A DNA stretch of 64,000 nucleotides. Origin: Hydractinia symbiolongicarpus. Taxonomy: Eukaryota > Cnidaria > Hydrozoa > Anthoathecata > Hydractiniidae. The notes under the pieces were generated by a model. That model was not told where the DNA came from. It worked only from the letters and a program-made list of their open reading frames with translations, and ran no database searches. Positions 49,552 through 61,380 of this stretch are shown here, in pieces (position 1 is the first letter of the stretch; each line of letters begins with the position of its first letter). A program made the translations under genes and the position numbers. Location: the NCBI RefSeq assembly GCF_029227915.1, contig NC_079885.1, positions 14,767,001 to 14,831,000 on the forward strand, given 5' to 3'.

Positions 49552-50001
49552 ATTGACTTTTTCACGTTACATTATTTATCATTACGACTGTGACGTATCT
49601 TTTTTACGCAATAGCCGCTGAGTAAATCAAGAAAGAGACATGATTACAAGTTGCTTTTCCTTCAAAACGGCTACAATCGTGCTGCAATAAATGCGCCACG
49701 TCGCAAATGAATGGATTACGAGCGTCAGACAAAGAAAATGGCGATGTACTTACTTTGCTAACTAACTTTGTCATATGAAAATTAAGTCTGAAAGTACCCT
49801 AGATTGCCTTCGTTGGAACTTTTTACCGGAAATCTTAAAGCGCATTATTGTCGTAAAGAATCGATAGCGCTTAAAAGAAGCTTTCAAATGCACATAAACA
49901 CGAACTATTTCCGATCACCCAGTCAAGAATTATGATCGTTAAAGTTCGAACCATTTTCGATGTAATGTGCTAATAAATCGTAGATATCTACCCGTATGTT
50001 T

Positions 50002-50120
50002 GTCTACGACCATACCACGATGAACACACCTGTTCTCGTCCGATCACGGAAGTTAAGCATCGTCGGGCCGGGATAGTACTTGGATGGGGGACCGCCTGGG
50101 ATCTCCCGGTGTCGTAGGCT
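50002..50120 (+). rRNA. 5S rRNA copy 89, exact type A
   Basis: Undamaged; the upstream spacer has GATCGTTAAAG. Confidence 0.98.
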
Positions 50121-50570
50121 ATTGACGTTTTCACGTTACATTATTTATCATCACGACTGTGACGTATCTTTTTTACGCAATAGCCGCCGAGTAAATCAAG
50201 TAAGGGACATGATTAGAAGTTTCTTTCCCTTAAAAAGGGCTACAATCTTGCTGCAATAAATGTGCCACGTCGCAAATGAATGGATTAAGAGCGTCAGATA
50301 AAGAAAATGGCGATGTAGTTACTTTGCTAATTAACTTTGTCATATGAAAATTAAGTCTGCAAGTACCCTAGATTGCTTTCGTTGAAACTTTTTACCGGAA
50401 ATCATAAAGCGCATTATTGTTGTAAAGAATTGATAGCGCTTAAAAAGAGCTTTCAAATGCACATAAACACGACCTATTCCGGATGATCCAGTCAAGAAAT
50501 ATGACCTTTAAAGTTTGAACCATTTTCGATGTAATGTGCTAATAAATCGTAGATATCTGCCCGTTTGTTT

Positions 50571-50689
50571 GTCTACGACCATACTACAATGAACACACCT
50601 GCTCTTGTCCGATCACGGAAGTTAAGCATCGTCGGGCCGGGATAGTACTTGGATGGGGGACCGCCTCGGAACTCCTGGTGTCGTAGGCT
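50571..50689 (+). rRNA. 5S rRNA copy 90, A18 + C97, with C15T, T32C, C36T
   Basis: C15T keeps a T-G pair with G64, but G18A opens helix II and T32C opens T32-A45 in helix III. Tail G97C, T101A, C106T. Confidence 0.94.
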
Positions 50690-51139
50690 ATTGACTTTTT
50701 CACGTTACATTATGTATCATTACGACTGTGACGTATCTTTTTTACGCAATAGCCGCTGAGTAAATCAAGAAAGAGACATGATTACAAGTTGCTTTCCCTT
50801 CAAAACGGCTAGAATCGTGTTGCAATAAATGCGCCACGTCGCAAATGAATGGATTACCAGCGTCAGACAAAGAAAATGGCGATATACTTACTTTGCTAAC
50901 TAACTTTGTCATATGAAAATTAAGTCTGAAAGTACCCTAGATTGCCTTCGTTGGAACTTTTTACCGGAAATCTTAAAGCGCATTATTGTCGTAAAGAATC
51001 GATAGCGCTTAAAAGGAGCTTTCAAATGCACATAAACACGAACTATTTCCGATCACCCAGTCAAGAATTATGATCGTTAAAGTTCGAACCATTTTCGATG
51101 TAATGTGCTAATAAATCGTAGATATCTACCCGTATGTTT

Positions 51140-51258
51140 GTCTACGACCATACCACGATGAACACACCTGTTCTCGTCCGATCACGGAAGTTAAGCATCG
51201 TCGGGCCGGGATAGTACTTGGATGGGGGACCGCCTGGGATCTCCCGGTGTCGTAGGCT
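51140..51258 (+). rRNA. 5S rRNA copy 91, exact type A
   Basis: Duplicate of copy 89. Confidence 0.98.
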
Positions 51259-51708
51259 ATTGACGTTTTCACGTTACATTATTTATCATCACGACTGTGA
51301 CGTATCTTTTTTACGCAATAGCCGCCGAGTAAATCAAGTAAGGGACATGATTAGAAGTTTCTTTCCCTTAAAAAGGGCTACAATCTTGCTGCAATAAATG
51401 CGCCACGTCGCAAATGAATGGATTAAGAGCGTCAGATAAAGAAAATGGCGATGTAGTTACTTTGCTAATTAACTTTGTCATATGAAAATTAAGTCTGCAA
51501 GTACCCTAGATTGCTTTCGTTGAAACTTTTTACCGGAAATCATAAAGCGCATTATTGTTGTAAAGAATTGATAGCGCTTAAAAAGAGCTTTCAAATGCAC
51601 ATAAACACGACCTATTCCGGATGATCCAGTCAAGAAATATGACCTTTAAAGTTTGAACCATTTTCGATGTAATGTGCTAATAAATCGTAGATATCTGCCC
51701 GTTTGTTT

Positions 51709-51827
51709 GTCTACGACCATACTACAATGAACACACCTGCTCTTGTCCGATCACGGAAGTTAAGCATCGTCGGGCCGGGATAGTACTTGGATGGGGGACC
51801 GCCTCGGAACTCCTGGTGTCGTAGGCT
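51709..51827 (+). rRNA. 5S rRNA copy 92, A18 + C97, with C15T, T32C, C36T
   Basis: Duplicate of copy 90; the following spacer additionally has AAATTAAATCTG. Confidence 0.94.
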
Positions 51828-52277
51828 ATTGACTTTTTCACGTTACATTATGTATCATTACGACTGTGACGTATCTTTTTTACGCAATAGCCGCTGAGTA
51901 AATCAAGAAAGAGACATGATTACAAGTTGCTTTCCCTTCAAAACGGCTAGAATCGTGTTGCAATAAATGCGCCACGTCGCAAATGAATGGATTACCAGCG
52001 TCAGACAAAGAAAATGGCGATATACTTACTTTGCTAACTAACTTTGTCATATGAAAATTAAATCTGAAAGTACCCTAGATTGCCTTCGTTGGAACTTTTT
52101 ACCGGAAATCTTAAAGCGCATTATTGTCGTAAAGAATCGATAGCGCTTAAAAGGAGCTTCCAAATGCACATAAACACGAACTATTTCCGATCACCCAGTC
52201 AAGAATTATGATCTTTAAAGTTCGAACCATTTTCGATGTAATGTGCTAATAAATCGTAGATATCTACCCGTATGTTT

Positions 52278-52395
52278 GTCTACGACCATACCACGATGAA
52301 CACACCTGTTCTCGTCCGATCACGGAAGTTAAGCATCGTCGGGCCGGGATAGTACTTGGATGGGGTCCGCCTGGGATCTCCCGGTGTCGTAGGCT
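52278..52395 (+). rRNA. 5S rRNA copy 93, type A, 118 nt
   Basis: One G of bases 85-89 is lost and A90 is T (GGATGGGGTCCGCC), altering box C and the helix IV loop. Confidence 0.94.
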
Positions 52396-52845
52396 ATTGA
52401 CGTTTTCACGTTACATTATTTATCATCACGACTGTGACGTATCTTTTTTACGCAATAGCCGCCGAGTAAATCAAGTAAGGGACATGATTAGAAGTTTTTT
52501 TCCTTTACAAAGGGCTACAATCTTGCTGCAATAAATGCGCCACGTCGCAAATGAATGGATTAAGAGCGTCAGATAAAGAAAATGGCGATGTAGTTACTTT
52601 GCTAATTAACTTTGTCATATGAAAATTAAGTCTGCAAGTACCCTAGATTGCTTTCGTTGGAACGTTTTACCGGAAATCATAAAGCGCATTATTGTTGTAA
52701 AGAATCGATAGCGCTTAAAAAGAGCTTTCAAATGCACATAAACAGGATCTATTCCGGATGATCCAGTCAAGAAATATGACCCTTAAAGTTTGAACCATTT
52801 TCGATGTAATGTGCTAATAAATCGTAGATATCTGCCCGTTTGTTT

Positions 52846-52964
52846 GTCTACGACCATACCACAATGAACACACCTGTTCTCGTCCGATCACGGAAGTTAA
52901 GCATCGTCGGGCCGGGATAGTACTTTGATGGGGGACCGCCTGGGAATTCCTGGTGGCGTTGGCT
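52846..52964 (+). rRNA. 5S rRNA copy 94, A18 class with damaged 3' end
   Basis: G18A, G81T, A101, T102, T106, plus private T111G and A115T (GGTGGCGTTGGCT), which break two helix I pairs. Likely a pseudogene copy. The following spacer starts as alpha. Confidence 0.92.
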
Positions 52965-53414
52965 ATTGACGTTTTCACGTTACATTATTTATCATCACGA
53001 CTGTGACGTATCTTTTTTACGCAATAGCCGCCGAGTAAATCAAGTAAGGGACATGATTAGAAGTTTTTTTCCCTTAAAAAGGGCTACAATCTTGCTGCAA
53101 TAAATGCGCCACGTCGCAAATGAATGGATTAAGAGCGTCAGATAAAGAAAATGGCGATGTAGTTACTTTGCTAATTAACTTTGTCATATGAAAATTAAGT
53201 CTGCAAGTACCCTAGATTGCCTTCGTTGGAACTTTTTACCGGAAAACATAAAGCGCATTATTGTCGTAAAGAATCGATAGCGCTTAAAAGGAGCTTTCAA
53301 ATGCACATAAACAGGAACTATTTCCGATCACCCAGTCAAGAATTATGATCTTTAAAGTTCGAACAATTTTCGATGTAATGTGCTAATAAATCGTAGATAT
53401 CTACCCGTATGTTT

Positions 53415-53533
53415 GTCTACGACCATACCACGATGAACACACCTGTTTTCGTCCGATCACGGAAGTTAAGCATCGTCGGGCCGGGAGAGTACTTCGATGG
53501 GGGACCGCCTGGGATCTCCCGGTGTCGTAGGCT
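53415..53533 (+). rRNA. 5S rRNA copy 95, G73 class with C34T
   Basis: TTT after the gene. The upstream spacer has AACAGGAACTATT; the next has private GTAAAGGACG. Confidence 0.95.
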
Positions 53534-53983
53534 ATTGACTATTTCACGTTACATTATTTATCATTACGACTGTGACGTATCTTTTTTACGCAATAGCCGC
53601 TGAGTAAATCAAGTAAAGGACGTGATTAGAAGTTGCTTTCCCTTCAAAACGGCTAGAATCTTGCTGCAATAAATGCGCCACGTCGCAAATAAATGGATTA
53701 CGAGCGTCAGACAAAGAAAATGGCGATGTAGTTACTTTGCTAATTAACTTTGTCATATGAAAATTAAGTCTGCAAGTACCCTAGATTGCCTTCGTTGGAA
53801 CTTTTTACCGGAAAACATAAAGCGCATTATTGTCGTAAAGAATCGATAGCGCTTAAAAGGAGCTTTCAAATGCACATAAACAGGAACTATTTCCGATCAC
53901 CCAGTCAAGAATTATGATCTTTAAAGTTCGAACAATTTTCGATGTAATGTGCTAATAAATCGTAGATATCTACCCGTATGTTT

Positions 53984-54102
53984 GTCTACGACCATACCAC
54001 GATGAACACACCTGTTTTCGTCCGATCACGGAAGTTAAGCATCGTCGGGCCGGGAGAGTACTTCGATGGGGGACCGCCTGGGATCTCCCGGTGTCGTAGG
54101 CT
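53984..54102 (+). rRNA. 5S rRNA copy 96, G73 class with C34T
   Basis: Single-unit tandem duplicate of copy 95; same AACAGGAACTATT. Confidence 0.95.
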
Positions 54103-54552
54103 ATTGACTATTTCACGTTACATTATTTATCATTACGACTGTGACGTATCTTTTTTACGCAATAGCCGCTGAGTAAATCAAGTAAGGGACGTGATTAGAA
54201 GTTGCTTTCCCTTCAAAACGGCTAGAATCTTGCTGCAATAAATGCGCCACGTCGCAAATAAATGGATTACGAGCGTCAGACAAAGAAAATGGCGATGTAG
54301 TTACTTTGCTAATTAACTTTGTCATATGAAAATTAAGTCTGAAAGTACCCTAGATTTCCTTCGTTGGAACTTTTTACCGGAAATCTTAAAGCGCATGGTT
54401 GTCGTAAAGAATCGATAGCGCTTAAAAAGAGCTTTCAAATACACATAAACACGATTTATTCCGGATGATCCAGTCAAGAAATATGACCTTTAAAGTTTGA
54501 ACCATTTTCGATGTAATGTGCTAATAAATCGTAGATATCTGCCCGTTTGTTT

Positions 54553-54671
54553 GTCTACGACCATACCACGATGAACACACCTGTTCTCGTCCGATCACGG
54601 AAGTTAAGCATCGTCGGGCCGGGATAGTACTTGGATGGGGCACCGCCTGGAAACTCCTGGTGTCGTAGGCT
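54553..54671 (+). rRNA. 5S rRNA copy 97, A99 class
   Basis: Follows a G73 unit; the gene has normal GT at 51-52, whereas the genes after other G73 units with this spacer are TG51, so its tail may come from an exchange. Confidence 0.96.
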
Positions 54672-55121
54672 ATTGACTTTTTCACGTTACATTATTTATC
54701 ATTACGACTGTGACGTATCTTTTTTACGCAATAGCCGCTGAGTAAATCAAGAAAGAGACATGATTACAAGTTGCTTTCCCTTCAAAACGGCTACAATCGT
54801 GCTGCAATAAATGCGCCACGTCGCAAATGAATGGATTAAGAGCGTCAGATAAAGAAAATGGCGATGTAGTTACTTTGCTAATTAACTTTGTCATACGAAA
54901 ATTAAGTCTGCAAGTACCCTAGATTGCCTTCGTTGGAACTTTTTACCGGAAAACATAAAGCGCATTATTGTCGTAAAGAATCGATAGCGCTTAAAAGGAG
55001 CTTTCAAATGCACATAAACACGAACTATTTCCGATCACCCAGTCAAGAATTATGATCTTTAAAGTTCGAACAATTTTCGATGTAATGTGCTAATAAATCG
55101 TAGATATCTACCCGTATGTTT

Positions 55122-55240
55122 GTCTACGACCATACCACGATGAACACACCTGTTTTCGTCCGATCACGGAAGTTAAGCATCGTCGGGCCGGGAGAGTACT
55201 TCGATGGGGGACCGCCTGGGATCTCCCGGTGTCGTAGGCT
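55122..55240 (+). rRNA. 5S rRNA copy 98, G73 class with C34T
   Basis: Last G73 copy; TTT after the gene, T6 at 55289-55294. Confidence 0.95.
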
Positions 55241-55248
55241 ATTGACTA

Positions 55249-55251
55249 TTT
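55249..55251 (+). terminator. Degenerate terminator, TTT only (G73 class)
   Basis: After G73 genes the sequence is ATTGACTATTTCAC, so the longest proximal T run is three bases. All eleven G73 copies share this. Termination would most likely fall to the T6 run at 55289-55294, giving an RNA about 50 nt longer. Confidence 0.6.
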
Positions 55252-55690
55252 CACGTTACATTATTTATCATTACGACTGTGACGTATCTTTTTTACGCAA
55301 TAGCCGCTGAGTAAATCAAGTAAGGGACGTGATTAGAAGTTGCTTTCCCTTCAAAACGGCTAGAATCTTGCTGCAATAAATGCGCCACGTCGCAAATAAA
55401 TGGATTACGAGCGTCAGACAAAGAAAATGGCGATGTAGTTACTTTGCTAATTAACTTTGTCATATGAAAATTAAGTCTGAAAGTACCCTAGATTTCCTTC
55501 GTTGGAACTTTTTACCGGAAATCTTAAAGCGCATGGTTGTCGTAAAGAATCGATAGCGCTTAAAAAGAGCTTTCAAATACACATAAACACGATTTATTCC
55601 GGATGATCCAGTCAAGAAATATGACCTTTAAAGTTTGAACCATTTTCGATGTAATGTGCTAATAAATCGTAGATATCTGCCCGTTTGTTT

Positions 55691-55809
55691 GTCTACGACC
55701 ATACCACGATGAACACACCTGTTCTCGTCCGATCACGGAATGTAAGCATCGTCGGGCCGGGATAGTACTTGGATGGGGGACCGCCTGGGAACTTCTGGTG
55801 TCGTAGGCT
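55691..55809 (+). rRNA. 5S rRNA copy 99, TG51 class
   Basis: Partner of copies 66 and 81. Confidence 0.95.
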
Positions 55810-56259
55810 ATTGACTTTTTCACGTTACATTATTTATCATTACGACTGTGACGTATCTTTTTTACGCAATAGCCGCTGAGTAAATCAAGAAAGAAACATG
55901 ATTAGAAGTTGCTTTCCCTTCAAAACGGCTACAATCGTGCTGCAATAAATGCGCCACGTCGCAAATGAATGGATTACGAGCGTCAGACAAAGAAAATGGC
56001 GATGTACTTACTTTGCTAACTAACTTTGTCATATGAAAATTAAGTCTGAAAGTACCCTAGATTGCCTTCGTTGGAACTTTTTACCGGAAATCATAAAGCG
56101 CATTATTGTTGTAAAGAATCGATAGCGCTTAAAAAGAGCTTTCAAATGCACATAAACACGACCTATTCCGGATGATCCAGTCAAGAAATATGACCTTTAA
56201 AGTTTGAACCATTTTCGATGTAATGTGCTAATAAATCGTAGATATCTGCCCGTTTGTTT

Positions 56260-56378
56260 GTCTACGACCATACCACGATGAACATACCTGTTCTCGTCCG
56301 ATCACGGAAGTTAAGCATCGTCGGGCCGGGATAGTACTTGGATTGGGCACCGCCTGGAAACTCCTGGTGTCGTAGGCT
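56260..56378 (+). rRNA. 5S rRNA copy 100, A99 class with C26T, G85T
   Basis: Private G85T (GGATTGGGC) opens G85-C92 of helix IV. Confidence 0.95.
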
Positions 56379-56828
56379 ATTGACTTTTTCACGTTACATT
56401 ATTTATCATTACGACTGTGACGTATCTTTTTTACGCAATAGCCGCTGAGTAAATCAAGAAAGAGACATGATTACAAGTTGCTTTCCCTTCAAAACGGCTA
56501 CAATCGTGCTGCAATAAATGCGCCACGTCGCAAATGAATGGATTACGAGCGTCAGACAAAGAAAATGGCGATGTACTTACTTTGCTAACTAACTTTGTCA
56601 TATGAAAATTAAGTCTGAAAGTACCCTAGATTGCCTTCGTTGGAACTTTTTACCGGAAATCTCAAAGCGCATTATTGTCGTAAAGAATCGATAGCGCTTA
56701 AAAGGAGCTTTCAAATGCACATAAACACGAACTATTTCCGATCACCCAGTCAAGAATTGTGATCTTTAAAGTTCGAACCATTTTCGATGTAATGTGCTAA
56801 TAATTCGTAGATATCTACCCGTATGTTT

Positions 56829-56947
56829 GTCTACGACCATACCACGATGAACACACCTGTTCTCGTCCGATCACGGAAGTTAAGCATCGTCGGGCCGGGA
56901 TAGTACTTGGATGGGGAACCGCCTGGGATCTCCCGGTGTCGTAGGCT
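56829..56947 (+). rRNA. 5S rRNA copy 101, type A with G89A
   Basis: Partner of copies 68 and 70. Confidence 0.96.
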
Positions 56948-57397
56948 ATTGACGTTTTCACGTTACATTATTTATCATCACGACTGTGACGTATCTTTTT
57001 TACGCAATAGCCGCCGAGTAAATCAAGTAAGGGACATGATTAGAAGTTTCTTTCCCTTAAAAAGGGCTACAATATTGCTGCAATAAATGCGCCACGTCGC
57101 AAATGAATGGATTAGGAGCGTCAGATAAAGAAAATGGCGATGTAGTTACTTTGCTAATTAACTTTGTCATATGAAAATTAAGTCTGCAAGTACCCTAGAT
57201 TGCCTTCGTTGGAACTTTTTACCGGAAATCATAAAGCGCATTATTGTTGTAAATAATCGATAGCGCTTAAAAAGAGCTTTCAAATGCACATAGACACGAC
57301 CTATTCCGGATGATCCAGTCAAGAAATATGACCTTTAAAGTTTGAACCATTTTCGATGTAATGTGCTAATAAATCGTAGATATCGGCCCGTTTGTTT

Positions 57398-57516
57398 GTC
57401 TACGACCATACCACTATGAACACACCTGTTCTCGTCCGATCACGAAAGTTAAGCATCGTCGGGCCGGGATAGTACTTGGATGGGGGACCGCCTCGGAACT
57501 CCTGGTGTCGTAGGCT
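57398..57516 (+). rRNA. 5S rRNA copy 102, T18 + C97
   Basis: Partner of copy 71; the only T18 gene right of 45 kb. Confidence 0.95.
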
Positions 57517-57966
57517 ATTGACTTTTTCATGTTACATTACTTATCATTACGACTGTGACGTATCTTTTTTACGCAATAGCTGCTGAGTAAATCAAGAAAG
57601 AGACATGATTAGAAGTTGCTTTCCCTTCAAAACGGCTACAATCGTGCTGCAATAAATGCGCCACGTCGCAAATGAATGGATTACGAGCGTCAGACAAAGA
57701 AAATGGCGATGTACTTACTTTGCTAACTAACTTTGTCATATGAAAATTAAGTCTGAAAGTACCCTAGATTGCCTTCGTTGGAACTTTTTACCGGAAATCA
57801 TAAAGCGCATTATTGTTGTAAAGAATCGATAGCGCTTAAAAAGAGCTTTCAAATGCACATAAACACGACCTATTCCGGATGATCCAGTCAAGAAATATGA
57901 CCTTTAAAGTTTGAACCATTTTCGATGTAATGTGCTAATAAATCGTAGATATCTGCCCGTCTGTTT

Positions 57967-58085
57967 GTCTACGACCATACCACGATGAACACACCTGTTC
58001 TCGTCCGATCACGGAAGTTAAGCATCGTCGAGCAGGGATAGTACTTGGATGGGGCACCGCCTGGAAACTCCTGGTGTCGTAGGCT
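57967..58085 (+). rRNA. 5S rRNA copy 103, A99 class with G65A, C68A
   Basis: GTCGAGCAGGG loses C14-G65 of helix II and C68-G107 of helix V. Partner copy 72 lacks these, so the damage is recent. Confidence 0.93.
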
Positions 58086-58535
58086 ATTGACTTTTTCACG
58101 TTACATTATTTATCATTACGACTGTGACGTATCTTTTTTACGCAATAGCCGCTGAGTAAATCAAGAAAGAGACATGATTACAAGTTGCTTTCCCTTCAAA
58201 ACGGCTACAATCGTGCTGCAATAAATGCGCCACGTCGCAAATGAATGGATTACGAGCGTCAGACAAAGAAAATGGCGATGTACTTACTTTGCTAACTAAC
58301 TTTGTCATATGAAAATTAAGTCTGAAAGTACCCTAGATTGCCTTCGTTGGAACTTTTTACCGGAAATCTTAAAGCGCATTATTGTCGTAAAGAATCGATA
58401 GCGCTTAAAAGGAGCTTTCAAATGCACATAAACACGAACTATTTCCGATCACCCAGTCAAGAATTGTGATCTTTAAAGTTCGAACCATTTTCGATGTAAT
58501 GTGCTAATAATTCGTAGATATCTACCCGCATGTTT

Positions 58536-58654
58536 GTCTACGACCATACCACGATGAACACACCTGTTCTCGTCCGATCACGGAAGTTAAGCATCGTCGG
58601 GCCGGGATAGTACTTGGATGGGGGACCGCCTGGGATCTCCCGGTGTCGTAGGCT
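58536..58654 (+). rRNA. 5S rRNA copy 104, exact type A
   Basis: Undamaged; the flank has private CCCGCATGTTTG. Confidence 0.98.
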
Positions 58655-59104
58655 ATTGACGTTTTCACGTTACATTATTTATCATCACGACTGTGACGTA
58701 TCTTTTTTACGCAATAGCCGCCGAGTAAATCAAGTAAGGGACATGATTAGAAGTTTCTTTCCCTTAAAAAGGGCTACAATATTGCTGCAATAAATGCGCC
58801 ACGTCGCAAATGAATGGATTAAGAGCGTCAGATAAAGAAAATGGCGATGTAGTTACTTTGCTAATTAACTTTGTCATATGAAAATTAAGTCTGCAAGTAC
58901 CCTAGATTGCCTTCGTTGGAACTTTTTACCGGAAAACATAAAGCGCATTATTGTCGTAAAGAATCGATAGCGCTTAAAAGGAGCTTTCAAATGCACATAA
59001 ACACGAACTATTTCCGATCACCCAGTCAAGAATTATGATCTTTAAAGTTCGAACCATTTTCGATGTAATGTGCTAATAAATCGTAGATATCTACCCGTAT
59101 GTTT

Positions 59105-59223
59105 GTCTACGACCATACCACGATGAACACACCTGTTCTCGTCCGATCACGGACGTTAAGCATCGTCGGGCCGTGATAGTACTTGGATGGGGGACCGCCT
59201 GGGATCTCCCGGTGTTGTAGGCT
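59105..59223 (+). rRNA. 5S rRNA copy 105, type A with A50C, G70T, C112T
   Basis: Three private changes, two of them in pairing positions (G70-C105, G7-C112), and more in the following spacer (CATCATGACTG, TTTCCGTTAAAAAGGG). A decaying copy. Confidence 0.94.
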
Positions 59224-59673
59224 ATTGACGTTTTCACGTTACATTATTTATCATCATGACTGTGACGTATCTTTTTTACGCAATAGCCGCCGAGTAAATC
59301 AAGTAAGGGACATGATTAGAAGTTTCTTTCCGTTAAAAAGGGCTACAATCTTGCTGCAATAAATGCGCCACGTCGCAAATGAATGGATTAAGAGCGTCAG
59401 ATAAAGAAAATGGCGATGTAGTTACTTTGCTAATTAACTTTGTCATATGAAAATTAAGTCTGCAAGTACCCTAGATTGCTTTCGTTGGAACTTTTTACCG
59501 GAAATCATAAAGCGCATTATTGTTGTAAAGAATCGATAGCGCTTAAAAAGAGCTTTCAAATGCACATAAACACGACCTATTCCGGATGATCCAGTCAAAA
59601 AATATGACCTTTAAAGTTTGAACCATTTTCGATGTAATGTGCTAATAAATCGTAGATATCTGCCCGTTTGTTT

Positions 59674-59792
59674 GTCTACGACCATACCACGATGAACACA
59701 CCTGTTCTCGTCCGATCACGGAAGTTAAGCATCGTCGGGCCGGGATAGTACTTGGATGGGGGACCGCCTGGGAACTCCTGGTGTCGTAGGCT
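59674..59792 (+). rRNA. 5S rRNA copy 106, type B without C89
   Basis: Partner of copy 83. Confidence 0.97.
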
Positions 59793-60242
59793 ATTGACTT
59801 TTTCACGTTACATTATTTATCATTACGACTGTGACGTATCTTTTTTACGCAATAGCCGCTGAGTAAATCAAGAAAGAGACATGATTACAAGTTGCTTTCC
59901 CTTCAAAACGGCTACAATCGTGCTGCAATAAATGCGCTACGTCGCAAATGAATGGATTACGAGCGTCAGACAAAGAAAATGGCGATGTACTTACTTTGCT
60001 AACTAACTTTGTCATATGAAAATTAAGTCTGAAAGTACCCTAGATTGCCTTCGTTGGAATTTTTTACCGGAAATCTTAAAGCGCATTATTGTCGTAAAGA
60101 ATCGATAGCGCTTAAAAGGAGCTTTCAAATGCACATAAACACGAACTATTTCCGATCACCCAGTCAAGAATTATGATCTTTAAAGTTTAAACCATTTTCG
60201 ATGTAATGTGCTAATAAATCGTAGATATCTACCCGTATGTTT

Positions 60243-60361
60243 GTCTACGACCATACCACGATGAACACACCTGTTCTCGTCCGATCACGGAAGTTAAGCA
60301 TCGTCGGGCCGGGATAGTACTTGGATGGGGGACCGCCTGGGATCTCCCGGTGTCGTAGGCT
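60243..60361 (+). rRNA. 5S rRNA copy 107, exact type A
   Basis: Undamaged; upstream AAAGTTTAAACC is shared with copy 84. Confidence 0.98.
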
Positions 60362-60811
60362 ATTGACGTTTTCACGTTACATTATTTATCATCACGACTG
60401 TGACGTATCTTTTTTACGCAATAGCCGCCGAGTAAATCAAGTAAGGGACATGATTAGAAGTTTCTTTCCCTTAAAAAGGGCTACAATCTTGCTGCAATAA
60501 ATGCGCCACGTCGCAAATGAATGGATTAAGAGCGTCAGATAAAGAAAATGGCGATGTAGTTACTTTGCTAATTAACTTTGTCATATGAAAATTAAGTCTG
60601 CAAGTACCCTAGATTGCTTTCGTTGAAACTTTTTACCGGAAATCATAAAGCGCATTATTGTTGTAAAGAATCGATAGCGCTTAAAAAGAGCTTTCAAATG
60701 CACATAAACACGACCTATTCCGGATGATCCAGTCAAGAAATATGACCTTTAAAGTTTGAACCATTTTCGATGTAATGTGCTAATAAATCGTAGATATCTG
60801 CCCGTTTGTTT

Positions 60812-60930
60812 GTCTACGACCATACTACAATGAACACACCTGCTCTCGTCCGATCACGGAAGTTAAGCATCGTCGGGCCGGGATAGTACTTGGATGGGGG
60901 ACCGCCTCGGAACTCCTGGTGTCGTAGGCT
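60812..60930 (+). rRNA. 5S rRNA copy 108, A18 + C97, with C15T, T32C
   Basis: Like copies 90 and 92 but with C36 kept. The next spacer has private GACTTATATTTTTTACG and AATAACCGC. Confidence 0.94.
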
Positions 60931-61380
60931 TTTGACTTTTTCACGTTACATTATTTATCATCACGACTGTGACTTATATTTTTTACGCAATAACCGCTGA
61001 GTAAATCAAGAAAGAGACATGATTACAAGTTGCTTTCCCTTCAAAACGGCTAGAATCGTGTTGCAATAAATGCGCCACGTCGCAAATGAATGGATTACGA
61101 GCGTCAGACAAAGAAAATGGCGATGTACTTACTTTGCTAACTAACTTTGTCATATGAAAATTAAATCTGAAAGTACCCTAGATTGCCTTCGTTGGAACTT
61201 TTTACCGGAAATCTTAAAGCGCATTATTGTCGTAAAGAATCGATAGCGCTTAAAAGGAGCTTTCAAATGCACATAAACACGAACTATTTCCGATCACCCA
61301 GTCAAGAATTATGATCTTTAAAGTTCGAACCATTTTCGATGTAATGTGCTAATAAATCGTAGATTTCTACCCGTATGTTT

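Larger units (their letters stand above)
47726..50001 (+). repeat. Tandem duplication of an A / A18 dimer
   Basis: Genes 85-86 and 87-88 form two near-identical 1,138-bp units. Both carry GTAGATTTC upstream of the A gene, CCCTTACAAAGGG, ACGATCTATTCC, ATGACCCTTAAAG and the A18 gene with G65T and G81T. One counterpart of this dimer is present at 61381-62518. Confidence 0.85.
50002..52277 (+). repeat. Tandem duplication of an A / C97 dimer
   Basis: Genes 89-90 and 91-92 form two near-identical units. They share GATCGTTAAAG, TTGAAACTTTTTACC, GAATTGATAGCG, the CTACAATG...CTGCTCTTG gene, ATTATGTATC, ATTACCAGCG and GATATACTT. The unit at 62519-63656 is a slightly diverged relative. Confidence 0.85.

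Noticed and set aside
23822-55310. Eleven 64-codon open frames starting 6 bases before G73-class 5S genes
   Set aside because: They lie over the 5S gene and its 3' flank and exist only because the G73 changes and TATTTC happen to leave that frame open. Their amino acids follow the rRNA sequence; no ribosome-binding or protein features support them.
15863-57516. T18 versus reference genes as oocyte and somatic 5S types
   Set aside because: Such types are known in frogs and fish, but nothing in this sequence shows stage-specific control, so the label is not applied.
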